From Ulota crispa (taxonomy: Eukaryota > Streptophyta > Bryopsida > Orthotrichales > Orthotrichaceae): 64,000 nucleotides of DNA. The stretch is from NCBI GenBank assembly GCA_963920765.1, contig OY987245.1, forward strand, positions 560,501 through 624,500, in the 5' to 3' direction. This document shows, piece by piece, positions 24,806 to 36,700 of this stretch. Both the position numbers and the translations under genes were made by a program. The number at the start of each line of letters is the position of its first letter. The stretch's first letter is position 1. The notes beneath the pieces were generated by a model. The model saw only the letters and a list, made by a program, of their open reading frames with translations, did not search any database and had not been told where the DNA came from.

Positions 24806-25675
24806 AATAAGATTACTATTGCAACAATTTGTTTATTGCAACGATATTTTTGTTGCCTTCGTTGGTACAACAAGTACGTAAACTAGTTCTTTTATATAAG
24901 TAGATAGATATATAGATACAGCCTGTTGAGCCACTCATTTTGATTAGGTGAGAGAGCGTTGTGGTGTAACCAACCTCCAGTGACTTTTTGTTCACTTTTG
25001 GTGAAATAGCTCAATTTAATTGGTTGAGGGAAAGTATTGTAGTGTAACTTCTAGTGACCCGTTATACTTTATTGTTAACCATCACATGAATCATGGAGCT
25101 ACTCGCTTTCATTGGCTAAAAGTGAATGTAAAAGGTGCAACTTGTTAAACTACTGTTATTTGCTACATACATAGAATACAACTCATAGTTGCACCAAAAC
25201 TCTCTCCTTTTCATCCAATATGGGATTATAAAATTATATACAAGTGTAGGTATCCGTTGTATCAACAAAAGCAATAGTAATGTCCTTGTAGTAAGCAAAT
25301 TTTGGACTAGCAATCTTATTACAAAATGTGGCCAATTTAAAATTTTAAACCATAAGTGATTGGTTAACTCACAAATGCCACTAATTTGATTCAAAGTGAA
25401 GCCTCAATTTAAACCACTTTATGCATGTACTCCTCTCTCTACTCTATGCATGTACTCCTTTCTCCTTTGTAAATGAACAAACATGTCACTGTAAATTGCA
25501 ACATGACACTCTCTCACCCAATTTCTATTCTTTGTTCTATATTCTATTCTTGGTTGTATTTGTCTATATATAGAAAATGTTGTATTCTATTATTTTAACT
25601 AGTTTACATACCTGCTATACCAACAGAGGCAACAAAAATATCCTTGCAATAAAAAAATTGTGCAATAGCAATCTT

Positions 25676-26126
25676 ATCCCCGTGCCTTCCTATGCTAATG
25701 CCTCCTATCCATGTGCCCCCTATTCTCGTGCATCCCTATCCTAGTGCCCCCTATTCCCGTGCTCCATGTCTCTGTGCCCCATGTCCTTGTGCCCCATGTC
25801 CTCGTGCTCCCTATCCTCGTGACCCCTGTCTCCATGCCTCCTATCCCCATGCGCCCATATCCGTGTGCCCCTTTATCCCCGTGCCCCCTTATCCCCATGC
25901 CCTCTTATCCTCGTGCCCCCTTATCCCTGTGCCCCCTTATCCCCGTGCCCCTTATCTTCATGAATACCTATTCACATGCCCCATATCCCCGTGTCCCTTT
26001 ATTCCTACATGTGCCTTCCTATCTCTGCATGTACGTCCTATCCAGGTGCCCTCCTATCCCCGTGCCCCCTATTCCTATGCCTCTTATCCTTATGCATCTT
26101 ATCCCCGTCCCTCCTATCATGGTGCC
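25676..26126 (+). repeat. C-rich minisatellite, inverted relative to the one at 24.6 kb
   Basis: More than twenty degenerate units of about 17-19 bp of the type TATCCCCGTGCCCCC are present. This is the complement of the 24.6-kb array, with more copies. Long open frames here (25692-26187) encode Pro/Val/Tyr-rich repeats and are artefacts of the repeat. Confidence 0.9.
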
Positions 26127-26340
26127 CCCCTCTAGCCGAGAGAGAGTTGTTGTGCAACTGCCAGGACATGCTGTTAACTTCCAGTGAAGCAAATAAAAGA
26201 TAGTATTGTATGTGGATAAAATAGAGTGTTGTGGTATAACTTGCAATGAGTGGTGTAACTTCCAATGATTTGTCATACTTTAGTGTAATTTTGCTTTATT
26301 TTACTTTTCATCCAAAAGCAGCCCACATAATTCTTTTATA

Positions 26341-27708
26341 TATATTAGACAATTGGCATCTATTCTTAGTTGTGTATTCTATTATTAGTTGTATTCTTTC
26401 ATATATATAAAAGGTTGAATATTATTTACAATGATAGATTTAAAAAACTGGATTATTCAAATATTGGACTTCGAAAGCAAAACATAGACTAAGAGATCTC
26501 CCTTAAAGGACAAGAATCTAGATGCTTTGCACAATTTTTTTTGTTGTTCTAATCACATCTCTCAATGTTTGAAATATATGTCCTAAATTTTACCATATTC
26601 TTTGATGTTATGCACAAATGTCTTGCAATACAACTATTATTTCTAGACTTTGCATAGTCCACATTTAATTAATTTTTGTATAAATGCAAAAAATTAAGAA
26701 ATCTTCCATTGTTTTGTTGTATTTTGTTGGGAGATCTACGGATATTTTTTATAATCCATAATAATATGCACAATCCATAATCACATGAACAATACAATTA
26801 GTCAAATTTGACATATGAGATGTATCCTACTTTATTAGTCAAATTCATAACATGATGCCACAACAATTAAGTACAAAACAATTGCATCCATACATAAAAT
26901 CCTATATACACATTTATAAGTGAAATTTAATATTTTGACAAAAAATCTAGGCTCACGGCTCACGGCTCACGGCACATGGATCCTTGCTCATTCTCCACTC
27001 ACATATCATTTCTATATGTTTGTTGTTACCTTCACTATTTTCCATCAAAAAAGGTAAAACAAGCATTCAAAGTTTCCTTTAAAAATTGACTATATAACAA
27101 AAGTTAATTAAAAAGTTGAGAATATATTATCTTTGATTTTAAGATGTGGACACCTATTTGTGATGAGGTTTAAGGACGTTTTATCATCATCATTTTTGAA
27201 AGTAGTTTTGAAGGGCCATGCAAACACCAAGCTTTTCAGTTGAAACAAAATTGTGTTTCTTGAATTGTAAAATAAATAATTAATTTTTAACAATTTGTAT
27301 TGAAAATTAACTTAAAGCATACCACAAGAACCTAACAACATTTGGATGGATGAAATAATCAAGAAGTTTACATAATTACCAATTGTTCAAAATTTGCACT
27401 CCTAGTGTCTGCAAGGGGTTGAATATAATTTTACATTTGCAACTTCACAGTTCATCTCAAGAAGCGCCTAATCTACCTTTCGATTGTATTATCATTTTTA
27501 CTTTCACTATCAAAGGCTATTGACTTTTTCATAAAGAGTTCAAAGTTTGAAACATACAAACATGTTGCAAAACTTCTTTTTTTCCTTTAAGTTTCAAGTT
27601 TTTTTTGTTGACAATTTTGTAATATTTAGAAACTAATCACATTTTCAAGTGCTACAAATCACAGTCTAAAGGACAAAATACACATCATGAAATAACTTGC
27701 AGTATTGA
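26341..27708. other. Gene-free AT-rich stretch
   Basis: Only a short GGCTCAC triplication near 26950-26973 stands out. No protein-like ORF and no element termini. Confidence 0.55.
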
Positions 27709-27775
27709 TTAACCCCTAAACGATCGTTGTCCCTTTTGGGGGACAAATGGGGTTTTGGGCATGTACTTACAACTA
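27709..27775 (+). mobile_element. TTAA-bounded element end h (partner end not identified)
   Basis: TTAACCCCTAAACGATCGTT is followed by a GGGGGACAAATGGGG motif. The same motif lies just inside the end at about 45000 (inverted) and the end at 12206, so this is a left terminus of the same subfamily. The rest of the element may have been lost or broken by the minisatellite that starts at 27951. Confidence 0.6.
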
Positions 27776-27950
27776 AATTACCTTGTGGTGAAGGTTAAAA
27801 AATGTCACAACTTTTATTTTTAGTTTTTGGAGAATAGTACAGTTCAATAACATTCCAAATATGCACTACTTCAAATATGTTGTGAATAACGTGATGTAAG
27901 GAAATGAGTGTCACAATCTGATAAACCAGTTTACTAAAGCTGATAAGAAA

Positions 27951-28433
27951 ATATCAAAGTTGGCATGGTAAATACATCAAAGTTGGCATAGCAAAAATAT
28001 CAAAGTTGGCATGGCAAAAATATCAAAGTTGGCATGGTAAAAATATCAAAGTTGGCATGGTAAGTATATCAAAGTTGACATGGTACATATATAAAAGTTA
28101 GCATGGTAAATATATCAAAGTTGGCATGGTACATATATAAAAGTTAGCATGGTAAACATATCAAAGTTGGCATGGTAAATATATCAAAGTTGGCATGGTA
28201 AATATATCAAAGTTGGCATGGTAAATATATCAAAGTTGGCATGGTAAATATATAAAAGTTAGCTTGGTAAACATATCAAAGTTGGCATGGTAAATATATC
28301 AAAGTTGGCATGGTAAATATATAAAAGTTAGCATGGTAAACATATCAAAGTTGGCATGGTAAACATATCAAAGTTGGCATGATAAACATATCAAAGTTGG
28401 CATGATAAATATATCAAAGTTGGCATGGTAAAT
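27951..28433 (+). repeat. 23-bp minisatellite, about 21 copies
   Basis: The unit is AAAGTTGGCATGGTAAATA plus TATC, tandemly repeated. Variants (AGTTAGCATGG, ACATATC, ACATATATAAA) recur in a higher-order pattern, pointing to duplication of blocks of units. It ends about 370 bp before the presumed 5' end of OEP16. Confidence 0.95.
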
Positions 28434-28799
28434 GGGCCCCTACATGACAAAATGGGGATCTCATAAAATATCTTCATGTGTATTTTATTTCTAAACTGAA
28501 GGTATTTTTATTGAATGTTTTGGAACATTTGAAATGTGGAGGAGAAATAAATTAATTTTCCTGGGGGCGACGGATGTGGGCCTGAGAGTTCGGCAAAGCC
28601 AACTTGCGCGGGGCATGGGGGCATGGGGCCATGGGGGGTCGATAGAGCGATGCCTCTGAGCCTGAGGGCATCGTGGGAAAGCAATGGGCGAGAGGCACGA
28701 GGCAGGCGGAACGGATGCCACATGGGAGCACGCCAGCGCTTGCAGGGCGGCCATGGCCACTCCTTAGAAGCACTTTAAGGCTAAGCTTATCCGGCTCTC

Positions 28800-29235
28800 T
28801 CGTTCTTCATCTCCGACTTTGTATTCCATCGCCGTCGCTGCTCTTTCACCCCGCAATCTTCTTTCCCACCCTTGCGTTCCTTCTCGATCTCAGGTAAGGT
28901 ACCGTTCCTCTTCCTTCGCGCAGGTCTCTTTTGGCTTTAGGTTTCCAGCTGCGAGGCATGGCGGCCCAGGAGCCAGGGTTTGCGGCGATGGCTATCGAAA
29001 TGTGTGCTGTTCGTTTAGAAGGGTCTTGTAGGAGCTTGAGTTTGGATTTCTTGTTGCCAATGTACTCTCGAGTGTTTGCTCCAGTCAGATAGATAGGTGT
29101 GGTTGTGTAGGGGTTCTGGAGTGAAGGTTTCCGGAACGAGGGTTTGTGTCGGGTAAGTTTTTCGCGAAATTACTTTGGTGTGCGGACTGTGTGGGTAAAC
29201 TGAGCAGTGGTCTGGAAGTGCAGGATTTTTTCAGG
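28800..29235 (+). promoter_or_regulatory. Probable OEP16 5' UTR exon and leader intron
   Basis: A pyrimidine-rich leader runs from about 28800 to a strong donor at 28893/28894. The acceptor at 29233-29234 is preceded by a T-run and sits one base before the start codon. Leader introns are common in plant genes and often raise expression. No transcript evidence is available here. Confidence 0.6.
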
Positions 29236-30007
29236 ATGGTGAGGGCGAGCGTGAACGCTTCCGTCGACACCCCCCATGTCGACTTCTTGGTCGACTTGGG
29301 CCACCCGCTGCTGAACCGTGTTGTTGACGGATTCGTCAAGGTTGGCGGAGTTGGTGCTCTGCATGCCGCTTCCCAAGATACCTACCGGTTTCTGCTCCAA
29401 GGTAGATCGCTCTTCTTCGTGTTTGTTTTTGTTTCCCCGACCTCGAACTCGCAAATGGAACTGTACCCTTGAAAATAGTGTGGATGATGTTGATGGAAGG
29501 TTTGGCTGACTGTGGTATGTGAAACGTGCAGAGGAGACGAACAAGAAGTCATTGGAGAAGACCGTTCAGCGCATGGGCAAGGAGGCCGTGCAGTGGGGTC
29601 TTGTTGCTGGGGTTTACACCGGCATGACCTACGGCATGCAGGAGGCCCGCGGCGTGCACGACTGGGTATGTATATGCGCTGTTCTTGGGGGGAGTGGGGA
29701 GTTTGAGCGAATTTTTAAGGCTGTGAATCAAATGCATCTGGCTATTGAAACTTATCCGGCAAACTGGCTAATGAACTCTTGTCATTGAGATTCTGTTGTT
29801 TCTGACTATTGTGATGGTCGCCAGTGTCGGGGCGCTGACTTGCTATGCAATTGGCATTTGCAGAAAAATGCGTTGTTGGGAGGAGCCCTGACCGGCGCTG
29901 CTCTGTCCTTAACGGAGCCCAACCCCCGCAGCGACCGGGTGGTGCGAGGAGCCATCACCGGTGGTGCCATCGCCACTGCCGCCGAGTTCTTGCGCAGCCT
30001 TACCTAG
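29236..30007 (+). CDS. OEP16: OEP16-type outer plastid envelope channel protein (PRAT/Tim17 family)
   Basis: Coding exons 29236-29401, 29532-29665 and 29864-30007 give a 147-residue protein, the usual size of OEP16-1. OEP16 is a PRAT-family channel for amino acids/amines in the outer envelope of plastids. The sequence shows the expected blocks: VDLGHPLLNRVVDGFVKVG, EAVQWGLVAGVYTGMTYGM, then DWKNALLGGALTGAALS and GAITGGAIATAAEFL. These are Gly/Ala-rich helices matching the four membrane segments. All junctions are GT-AG with matching phases. A non-coding first exon probably ends at 28893 (CAG then GTAAGG), with a 5' UTR intron 28894-29234 ending TTTTTTCAG just before the ATG. The coding exons are distinctly GC-richer than the surroundings. 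Minisatellites lie on both sides of the gene. Confidence 0.93.
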
Positions 30008-30291
30008 ATTTTCAAGAAACCGACATGATGTAAAGGAAATCTTTTTTTTTGTGTAGCGTGTGTGATTCTCTTCGAATTTACATGCTGTCTGCGTAATTAC
30101 GGCAGACTTGAAACTTGGTTTGTGCCTTCCTGTTGGCATTTGTATGAAATGATAAATTGAAGGCTTTCCCTTTTTTCCATTGTGGTAAGATAGTCTGCCT
30201 CAGCTGTTGACAGTATCATCTGAACCATGTGGACATGTGGAATTTATCAAGTTGTTTTTAGGTTATTTCCGCTATGAATTCAGAAGAGAGT

Positions 30292-30340
30292 TTAACCCCT
30301 GAACTGCCCGGAGGACCAAAAGTGTCCTCGGATGAGTTCA
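30292..30340 (+). mobile_element. TTAA-bounded element end i, just after OEP16
   Basis: TTAACCCCTGAACTGCCCGG followed by AGGACCAAAAGTGTCC is a left-type terminus, located 285 bp beyond the OEP16 stop codon. No matching right end was found before 31 kb. The adjoining sequence is the 26-bp minisatellite. Confidence 0.5.
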
Positions 30341-30366
30341 AAGGCTTGTTTGAATTATGAGGACTA

Positions 30367-30665
30367 ATTTTTTGATTGAGGCACTGGATCTAGTTTTTTG
30401 ATCAAAGCATTGGGTCTAATTTTCTGATCGAGGCATTGGGTATAATTTTTTGATCGTGGCATTGGATATAATTTTATAATCGAATTGTTGGGTTTAATTT
30501 TTTGATCGAGTTGTTGGATTTAATTTTTTGATCGAGTTGTTGGATTTAATTTTTTGATCGAGTTGTTGGATTTAATTTTTTGATCGAGTTGTTGGATTTA
30601 ATTTTTTGATCGAGTTGTTGGATTTAATTTTTTGAAGGAGGCATTGGATCTAATTTTTTGATTAA
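30367..30665 (+). repeat. 26-bp minisatellite, about 11 copies
   Basis: The unit GATCGAGTTGTTGGATTTAA plus TTTTTT is repeated. The central copies are identical and the outer copies diverged (GAGGCATTGGATC variants), the pattern of a repeat that grows from the middle. Confidence 0.95.
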
Positions 30666-30744
30666 AATAGTGAAGAAGTCAATTGTTGTACAATTTTTGA
30701 GAGGTTCAAATGGGTGGAATTTCATACAACGTATACAACGTATG

Positions 30745-30890
30745 GTGGCAAGCAGCAGTTCACAACTCGCTAGTGTGGCAAGCAGCAGTTCACAACTCGC
30801 TAGTGGGAACATTGTTGGGAAGGGTTCAAGCACATTTAAGCACTTTTGTGATAGCGCCAACATTGTTGGGAAGGGTTCAAGCACATTCTT
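30745..30890 (+). repeat. Short tandem duplications (28 bp and a longer unit)
   Basis: GTGGCAAGCAGCAGTTCACA plus ACTCGCTA occurs twice in succession. It is followed by two copies of AACATTGTTGGGAAGGGTTC plus AAGCACAT spaced by about 50 bp. No coding meaning; the ORFs through here only reflect the duplications. Confidence 0.85.
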
Positions 30891-30964
30891 GACTCTTATT
30901 ATGATAACTCTAATTGTTTGTATTGATTATTCCTTGTCATGTAATAGTAATTTGAAGTTCTAAA

Positions 30965-31190
30965 ATTAAACATAAAAAGAATTGCAATCTTCAATAATTT
31001 ACAAGCGTGTGCATTTACATTTTATGGTATTTACAAAATTAGAAGTTTATAGAAGTTTGTAACAATTATCATATTGCATTTACCTACTAAAAAATGAGAT
31101 TTTGTCATCACATATTATTGGATCGAATGTGAGGATCTCTCATCATCCATAGTCAATTGTTCTCAAAATTTGCAAGTCATGAAGTATTCC
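30965..31190. repeat. Dispersed repeat family B, copy 2 (empty site)
   Basis: It is the reverse-orientation homologue of 20755-21120. It has AATTG continuous where copy 1 carries the hairpin, so it serves as the unoccupied reference site. Confidence 0.65.
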
Positions 31191-31250
31191 ACTACATTCG
31201 AAGGACACTTTTTGTGAATCATTTTATTGATTAAGATATAGGGAATTGCT

Positions 31251-31660
31251 AAAGTCACACCCAAAATTGTTAACACCCTACCCCAAGATGTGCTCTGAGC
31301 ATGAAATGTGAGAATTTGATGTTGATCTATTTGATTTGGATCAAAAAAATTGTTTTACCTCTATTATTCTAAGGTTATATTCAAAAAAATTGAAAGTGCT
31401 TAGATTTGAAACTAAAAGTATAGGACTTTTAAGTTGCTTAAAGCAAAAATACAATATAAAAATAGCAATAGTGCAATAAAAGTTCAAAAGAAAGTTATTT
31501 ATTTACTTATTTTTTCAAGCAAATGATAATACCTTGAGTGAATGAATGATGAACCACTTGGTAATTAAACAAATAGCATTAGATTTTCAAATTACATGCC
31601 CACGAAGTTGTGGCGTTAGCAATTTTGGATGATATGTTGGTTCTCTAAAATTACTACGTG
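31251..31660. mobile_element. MITE, family A, copy 2
   Basis: The left part is clearly homologous to 7226-7638. The right end carries GCGTTAGCAATTTTGGAT, matching that end of copy 1, but the terminal bases have diverged. A 57-bp piece spanning the right end is duplicated in tandem (31613-31669 and 31670-31726). Confidence 0.65.
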
Positions 31661-31726
31661 CCTTTTTATGCGTTAGCAATTTTGGATGATATGTTGGTTC
31701 TCTAAAATTATTACGTGCCTTTTTAT
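31613..31726. repeat. 57-bp tandem duplication at a MITE end
   Basis: Two nearly identical copies start at 31613 and 31670 with GCGTTAGCAATTTTGGATGA and end in CGTGCCTTTTTAT. One base differs near the end, so the duplication is recent. Confidence 0.9.
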
Positions 31727-31816
31727 GAGAATAGTGTTCAAGAATGCTATCATTTTACATACCTCTCTTGAAATTATATATGAGAAAAATACAATTCTAA
31801 TGTAGACACTGCTTTT

Positions 31817-32688
31817 AGTACAATCAGGTATTGGCTCTTTACAAATTGCCAATTTGAGCCAGTTTGCTTTTTATTAAAACATGGACTACAATTGGTCCAT
31901 TTTGGTAAGGAATATCATTGTATCCTTATGTAGTATAAACCAAGTACACCAAATTTTAGTTCCTAAAAATTAGGACTCCATTTTTGGTGTATTGTTTTGT
32001 AAGAAATTCATGGTTTTACATGATAATTTATTGAAAAATATTAGTGATGAATATTTGAGATTTGATTCCGTGGATATGTAGGATACACCCATATGCACAT
32101 ATTCCATGCTAAAAAATGCCCTTAAGTAACAAAAATTTTACCAGCAAAAGATTCAATGAAACTTGTGATATGCCAAAATTTTGTAAAATTCATATTTTTC
32201 TATGAAAATCAAATTTTGTTATTTGACTCAAATATTGTAACTAAGTTTGTATCTCTAAACATCATAATTTGTTTACTTGATGAAAAGCTAGTTAAAACAA
32301 AAATATATATATTTTACAAAATTTGAGCCTATCATAAGTTTCATTGAATCTTTTGCTGGTAAATTTTTTGTTACTTAAGGGGGTGTTTTTTAGCATGGAA
32401 GATGTGCATGTGAATGTTTCTTACATATACATGGAATCAAATCTCAAAAATTCATCACCAATATTTTTATAAATTATCATGTAAAACCATGAATTTCTTA
32501 CAAAACAATACACCAAAAATGGAGTTTTGATTTTTAAGAACTAAAATTTGGTGTACTTGGTCTATATTACATAAGGATGCAATGATATTTTTTCCTACCA
32601 AAAGGGACCAATTATAGTCCATGTTTTAATAAAAAAAGCAAAATGGCTCAAATTGACAATTTGGAAAGAGCCGATACCCAATTGTACT
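31817..32688. mobile_element. Foldback element with about 375-bp inverted arms
   Basis: The arms 31817-32192 and 32311-32688 are reverse complements with scattered mismatches and a loop of about 118 bp. Matching words include CATGGTTTTACATGATAA and AAAGATTCAATGAAACTT with their complements. CTTTT sits on both outer flanks, but a target duplication is not certain. No coding capacity. Confidence 0.8.
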
Positions 32689-32797
32689 TTTGTGATGACA
32701 CAGTAAAATGTCTGTTCAAGAGGTTCTCCACTACAGCCCATAAACAAACACGGAATACCAAGCTTCACATGGTAAGAGCCGTTAGATCATGATTTGA

Positions 32798-33724
32798 GGG
32801 CATCCCCAATTCAGTCGTGATCAAGGCCCAATAAACCTTGTCAAATAGTGTTTGAACGTGGCTCAATTACAAGGCAAAGGCAACTCCCATCTTGCTAGTC
32901 CCCAATGTAAATAAGTTTTTGACACTCACTAAACATAACTATTTAATTATTTATGCATGTTATAGTGGAAGATCACTATACTAGGTACTTTATGTGAGGA
33001 GGTTCATGTTAAAAAAATTAGAATCTTGCATCATGGTCAACGAATCACACACTGTGGTGTATTATTCAAGAGTGACCAAAGTGTGCAAATATGCAAGGGA
33101 GGGGCTCTTACATGGAGAGGCTTGTGAAATGCAATTGCAAGTAATTGTTGCATTGGAGCCCTGGTTTTCACTCAAGCCCAATTTAACACTTTGTACAAAT
33201 TTTTGTGCTTGTGTTATGGCTAGATTGGGGATGCTATGATGGCTCTTAATATGTAAAGTTTGGTATTTTGGGCCTGTTTACAAGTTGCTGTGGAGAAGCT
33301 CCAAGAGCATCTCCAATCCAATTGTAACACATGATCAAAAAAGCTTGTACAAAGTGTTAAACTGAGTTTGAGTGAAAACCAAGGCTCCAATGCAGCAGTT
33401 ACTTGCAATTGCATTTTGCAGGCCTCCTCACATAGGAGCCCCTCCTTTGCATTTTTGCAAACTTTGGAGAGTCCTGAACAACACTCCAAAGTGCGTGATT
33501 CTCTAACCATGATGCAAGCTTATGATGTTTTTGACATAAACATCCTCACATTAACACTTAAAAGAGAGGCATAAACGATTAGAAACCTGTGTTTACTGAG
33601 TGTCAGAACTTGTTTGCATTAGGGATTGGTAAATTTGAAAATGCCCTTACCCTAGAATTGGCCCAGTCAGACACTATCTAACGACATCAGGGGTCCTTTG
33701 GTCACGGCTAGATTGGGAATGCTC
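32798..33724. mobile_element. Inverted pair of PIF/Harbinger-like MITEs, or one foldback
   Basis: The outer ends are GGGCATCCCCAATTC and TAGATTGGGAATGCTC. The inner ends facing a spacer of about 65 bp are GATTGGGGATGCT (to about 33236) and AGCATCTCCAATCC (from about 33303). The two halves are reverse complements at moderate identity. The outer flanks are TGA and TAA, one mismatch from a 3-bp duplication. GAGCATCTCC-type termini recur in the window at 36947 and 62729. The ORFs 32994-33239 and 33220-33510 are mirror images of the same non-coding arm. Confidence 0.65.
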
Positions 33725-36700
33725 TAAGAAAGCTTTGATTCCGTATGGTGTGTCCTAAGCTTTGCCATTTTTAATGTAAAGCTGCTATGCTATTGATAAA
33801 AAGTCTTGTCTATACATAAAATAGACTAGGGGTGTCCATCTGTTTGTATTAGTTGTGTCTAGGTTTTAATTTTTGATTTTGTCAAGATAGAGCTACTCGC
33901 ATCCTAGAATGCATGCAGGTAAGGAAAAGTTGTCTAAAATTGGAACAAATGAATGATATATGAAAGTTCATCCAGTAAATTTCTAATTTAAGCTATTTTC
34001 ATTAAAAATCTGTCGTGGGATTTTGTTCCAAGAAGAGTTTGACAATTTCATTCAAACTTTCACACAAATTTTCAGTGTAACAATTGCCAAGGGATTTTCA
34101 AGGTAAGATTTAGGCAAAAATTTGCCAAGAAATCTAACCTTAGTTGTGTTTGCCCGTCAAGCAATTTAAGTTATGAGCATGGCTAAGCATGGATCGCAAG
34201 CTCAAGTCGTGAAATTGAGAGCCCAAGACAATGGTTGTCGTGTCTAGAGGACACGAGTCATACTAGTAGTAGATCATACTTTTGAAGAGAGAAAATTGTC
34301 ATTACAAAACTATGTGTAATGAAAATACTTCTTAGACATTGCAAATCTGCCCGCTAAAATTAGCCAACATGGTAATCTTGTGAATGTACTTGAAAGAAAT
34401 GTGAAAAGCATACATTTAGAAATGTCCTAAAAAAATCGGAATGAGCTAGTCCAATATTGTGACATTATTTTGTGATTTTGGTGATTAGTGTTGTAATATG
34501 CTAGTACATTTATGGAGTAAGGTAGAAAGTCTTAATTGCGACCCCTCTCTTGAACAACGTCCTAGAGATAGCTCAAGTATGGATAAAGGAAAGGTGTATT
34601 CTATTGGGAGTACCTCAGTCATACTCCTTGATTTCACCTCAATTCTTTACATGTTGCAAGGGAATAGTTTGTAGGAAATTTAGAATCACAAACAGGTGTT
34701 CACTATAGAGAAGTTTGAAAATTCATCAAAAATTTTAAATGTTTCAAATAATATGAAAAATATTGTGTTACATTTGACATCCATTTCTCTTTGTCTAAAA
34801 ATAAGTCAAAAATCTCCTTGTCTCAAAATGCCTATAAAATGGCAGATTAGCGCTTTTCAAGTTACCCACCTTAGCAGTCAATAGCAAATTTGCATCTAGA
34901 AGTGAAAACATACCTTTCATAATCATTGGATAGTGTGCGAGACTCTGCAATCTTGGGATATGGGAACATAGAAGAAATATCAAAATATACAAACCTCAAT
35001 TGTCCTTTTGCTTTTAGAATAAAACTTTAGATAAATAGGTAGAGCAGACTTTAGTACCAAATCTTTTAGAAATTTCTTTTACTTAACTATAAAGGGAGTG
35101 TCATTTGCACACTATCCATCTTGGTTGTCACAAACATGTGCTCATTGTTTGTAAATAATCTCTACAATTAGAAGATTTTTCAAATCCACACTCTAATTTT
35201 GATATCTTGGATGTGAACACTCTATAAACAACATATAATCATAATAGTGAATTTTGGCACTTTTTGGGGTGATTGCATGAAACACTTGTACTATTTTTTG
35301 TCCTCTTCACCTCTTGCAGGTGCTTTTTGGCTTGTAACTTTTGCGTATCAAGTTTTTTTGAGCTAAAATTTCAGAGGAAGGTACATGTCATAGTTATAGA
35401 CCTTCCGTAATTCTTGCGGTTTTTTTTTAATTATTTTACTATTTTTCAACAGCCCCCAAATAGGTGTCTACCTTGGCCATTTTGGGGGGTTTTTAGTACT
35501 AATTTGGGTCCAAAAAGGCTTTTCTAGGGCTATAAATTAGGGATATTGTTTATGGAGCATGCTTATATGCACTTGTAGAAGGGATTTGCAAAATTATAAA
35601 TTCCATGGCATCTATATTGTCTCAAAGTGGGCATCCTATCTCCCTTCATTGGAAAAATACGATGAAATTCCTCAGCAAAGCAATTGTACCATGTGAATGT
35701 GTTTAATGGGTTTTCAAATGGCCAGTTTTTATTTTATCTTATTGAATTATTTTACTATTTTCTAAAAAGCAAGAATGAAATTGGCCTTTTGGTGGTGATT
35801 TTGTTTTGTGCATAACTTTTAGAATAAATTTTTTCTAGGTTTAAATTTTCACAAGTATGCTGTTTTAAGTGGTTTACAAAATTTTCATATTTTATTTTAT
35901 TTAAAAAATATATATTTCAAAAGCTCATAGTACTACATAGTACTACTAGTTTTAAGGGTGTTTGAGACAAAACTGTGAAGTATTTCTTACAAGTGCCAAA
36001 TGACACTTTTCTCTATCTTGTTAAAAATGTTGAAATGAACACCAAATTTAGTCTACATTATATCGAGCATTACATGAAGTTCATTAACTCAAGTTCAAGT
36101 TGTCTTGCATAATAGACTAACTTCTTTGCCACAAATCTATTTTAAACCATTTTCTTGTTTTCTTTCATAGTATTACATACTCATTGCTGAAAACTCAAGT
36201 AATTTCTATAGCTAATGACATAAAAATAGATCATAACATATATTTTGTGCTCAGAGTTGCAAATCATGTAACACATATTTCCAACTCATTTTACTTACTT
36301 TTGTCAACTGATATAAATATGTAATGTAGAGTCCTTTGCTTGATAATGTTCATTCTATCGAAGCACAAGAAGCATTTAAACAGTATGAGAAAGATGATTG
36401 CTACAATCTTATGAATGAATGTAATTTTTTTACTGAAGACTAAATTGATGACCTTCTCCAGTTGCTAATCATATTAATTGAATATAATAGTTAACAGATG
36501 TATAGAGTTTGCCTTGGATGGATGCCTAAATGTTAAAACATTTTATTATTTCAATTGCCTAAAGGCCCATTTTCACATAGCACTTAGTAGAAGCGGTTTT
36601 AAAGTATAAAACTAATCACTACTCACGTGAAAGCAAGGTTCAGAATGGATGACCCAAGAAAACAATGGAGAGAAAATAGGGTTTGCTCATAAGAACAAGG

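Larger units (their letters stand above)
24000..26340. repeat. Composite inverted-repeat region with G-rich and C-rich minisatellites
   Basis: Sequence around 24440-24600 (GACAAATCACTGCAAGTTA, ACACTCTCTTTTATCC) recurs in reverse complement around 26140-26280. The arms contain opposite-strand versions of one minisatellite. A direct repeat links 24030-24150 with 25300-25430 (TTAACTCACAAATGC). A further direct repeat of about 125 bp spans 24165-24405. It may be one foldback element or several nested ones; edges are uncertain. Confidence 0.6.

Noticed and set aside
25692-26187. Open frames of 147 and 158 codons rich in Pro, Val and Tyr
   Set aside because: They are read through a C-rich minisatellite in two frames at once and reflect the repeat, not a protein.
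32994-33510. Two similar peptides on opposite strands (plus 32994-33239, minus 33220-33510)
   Set aside because: They are mirror images from the arms of an inverted repeat; no motif or start context supports translation.
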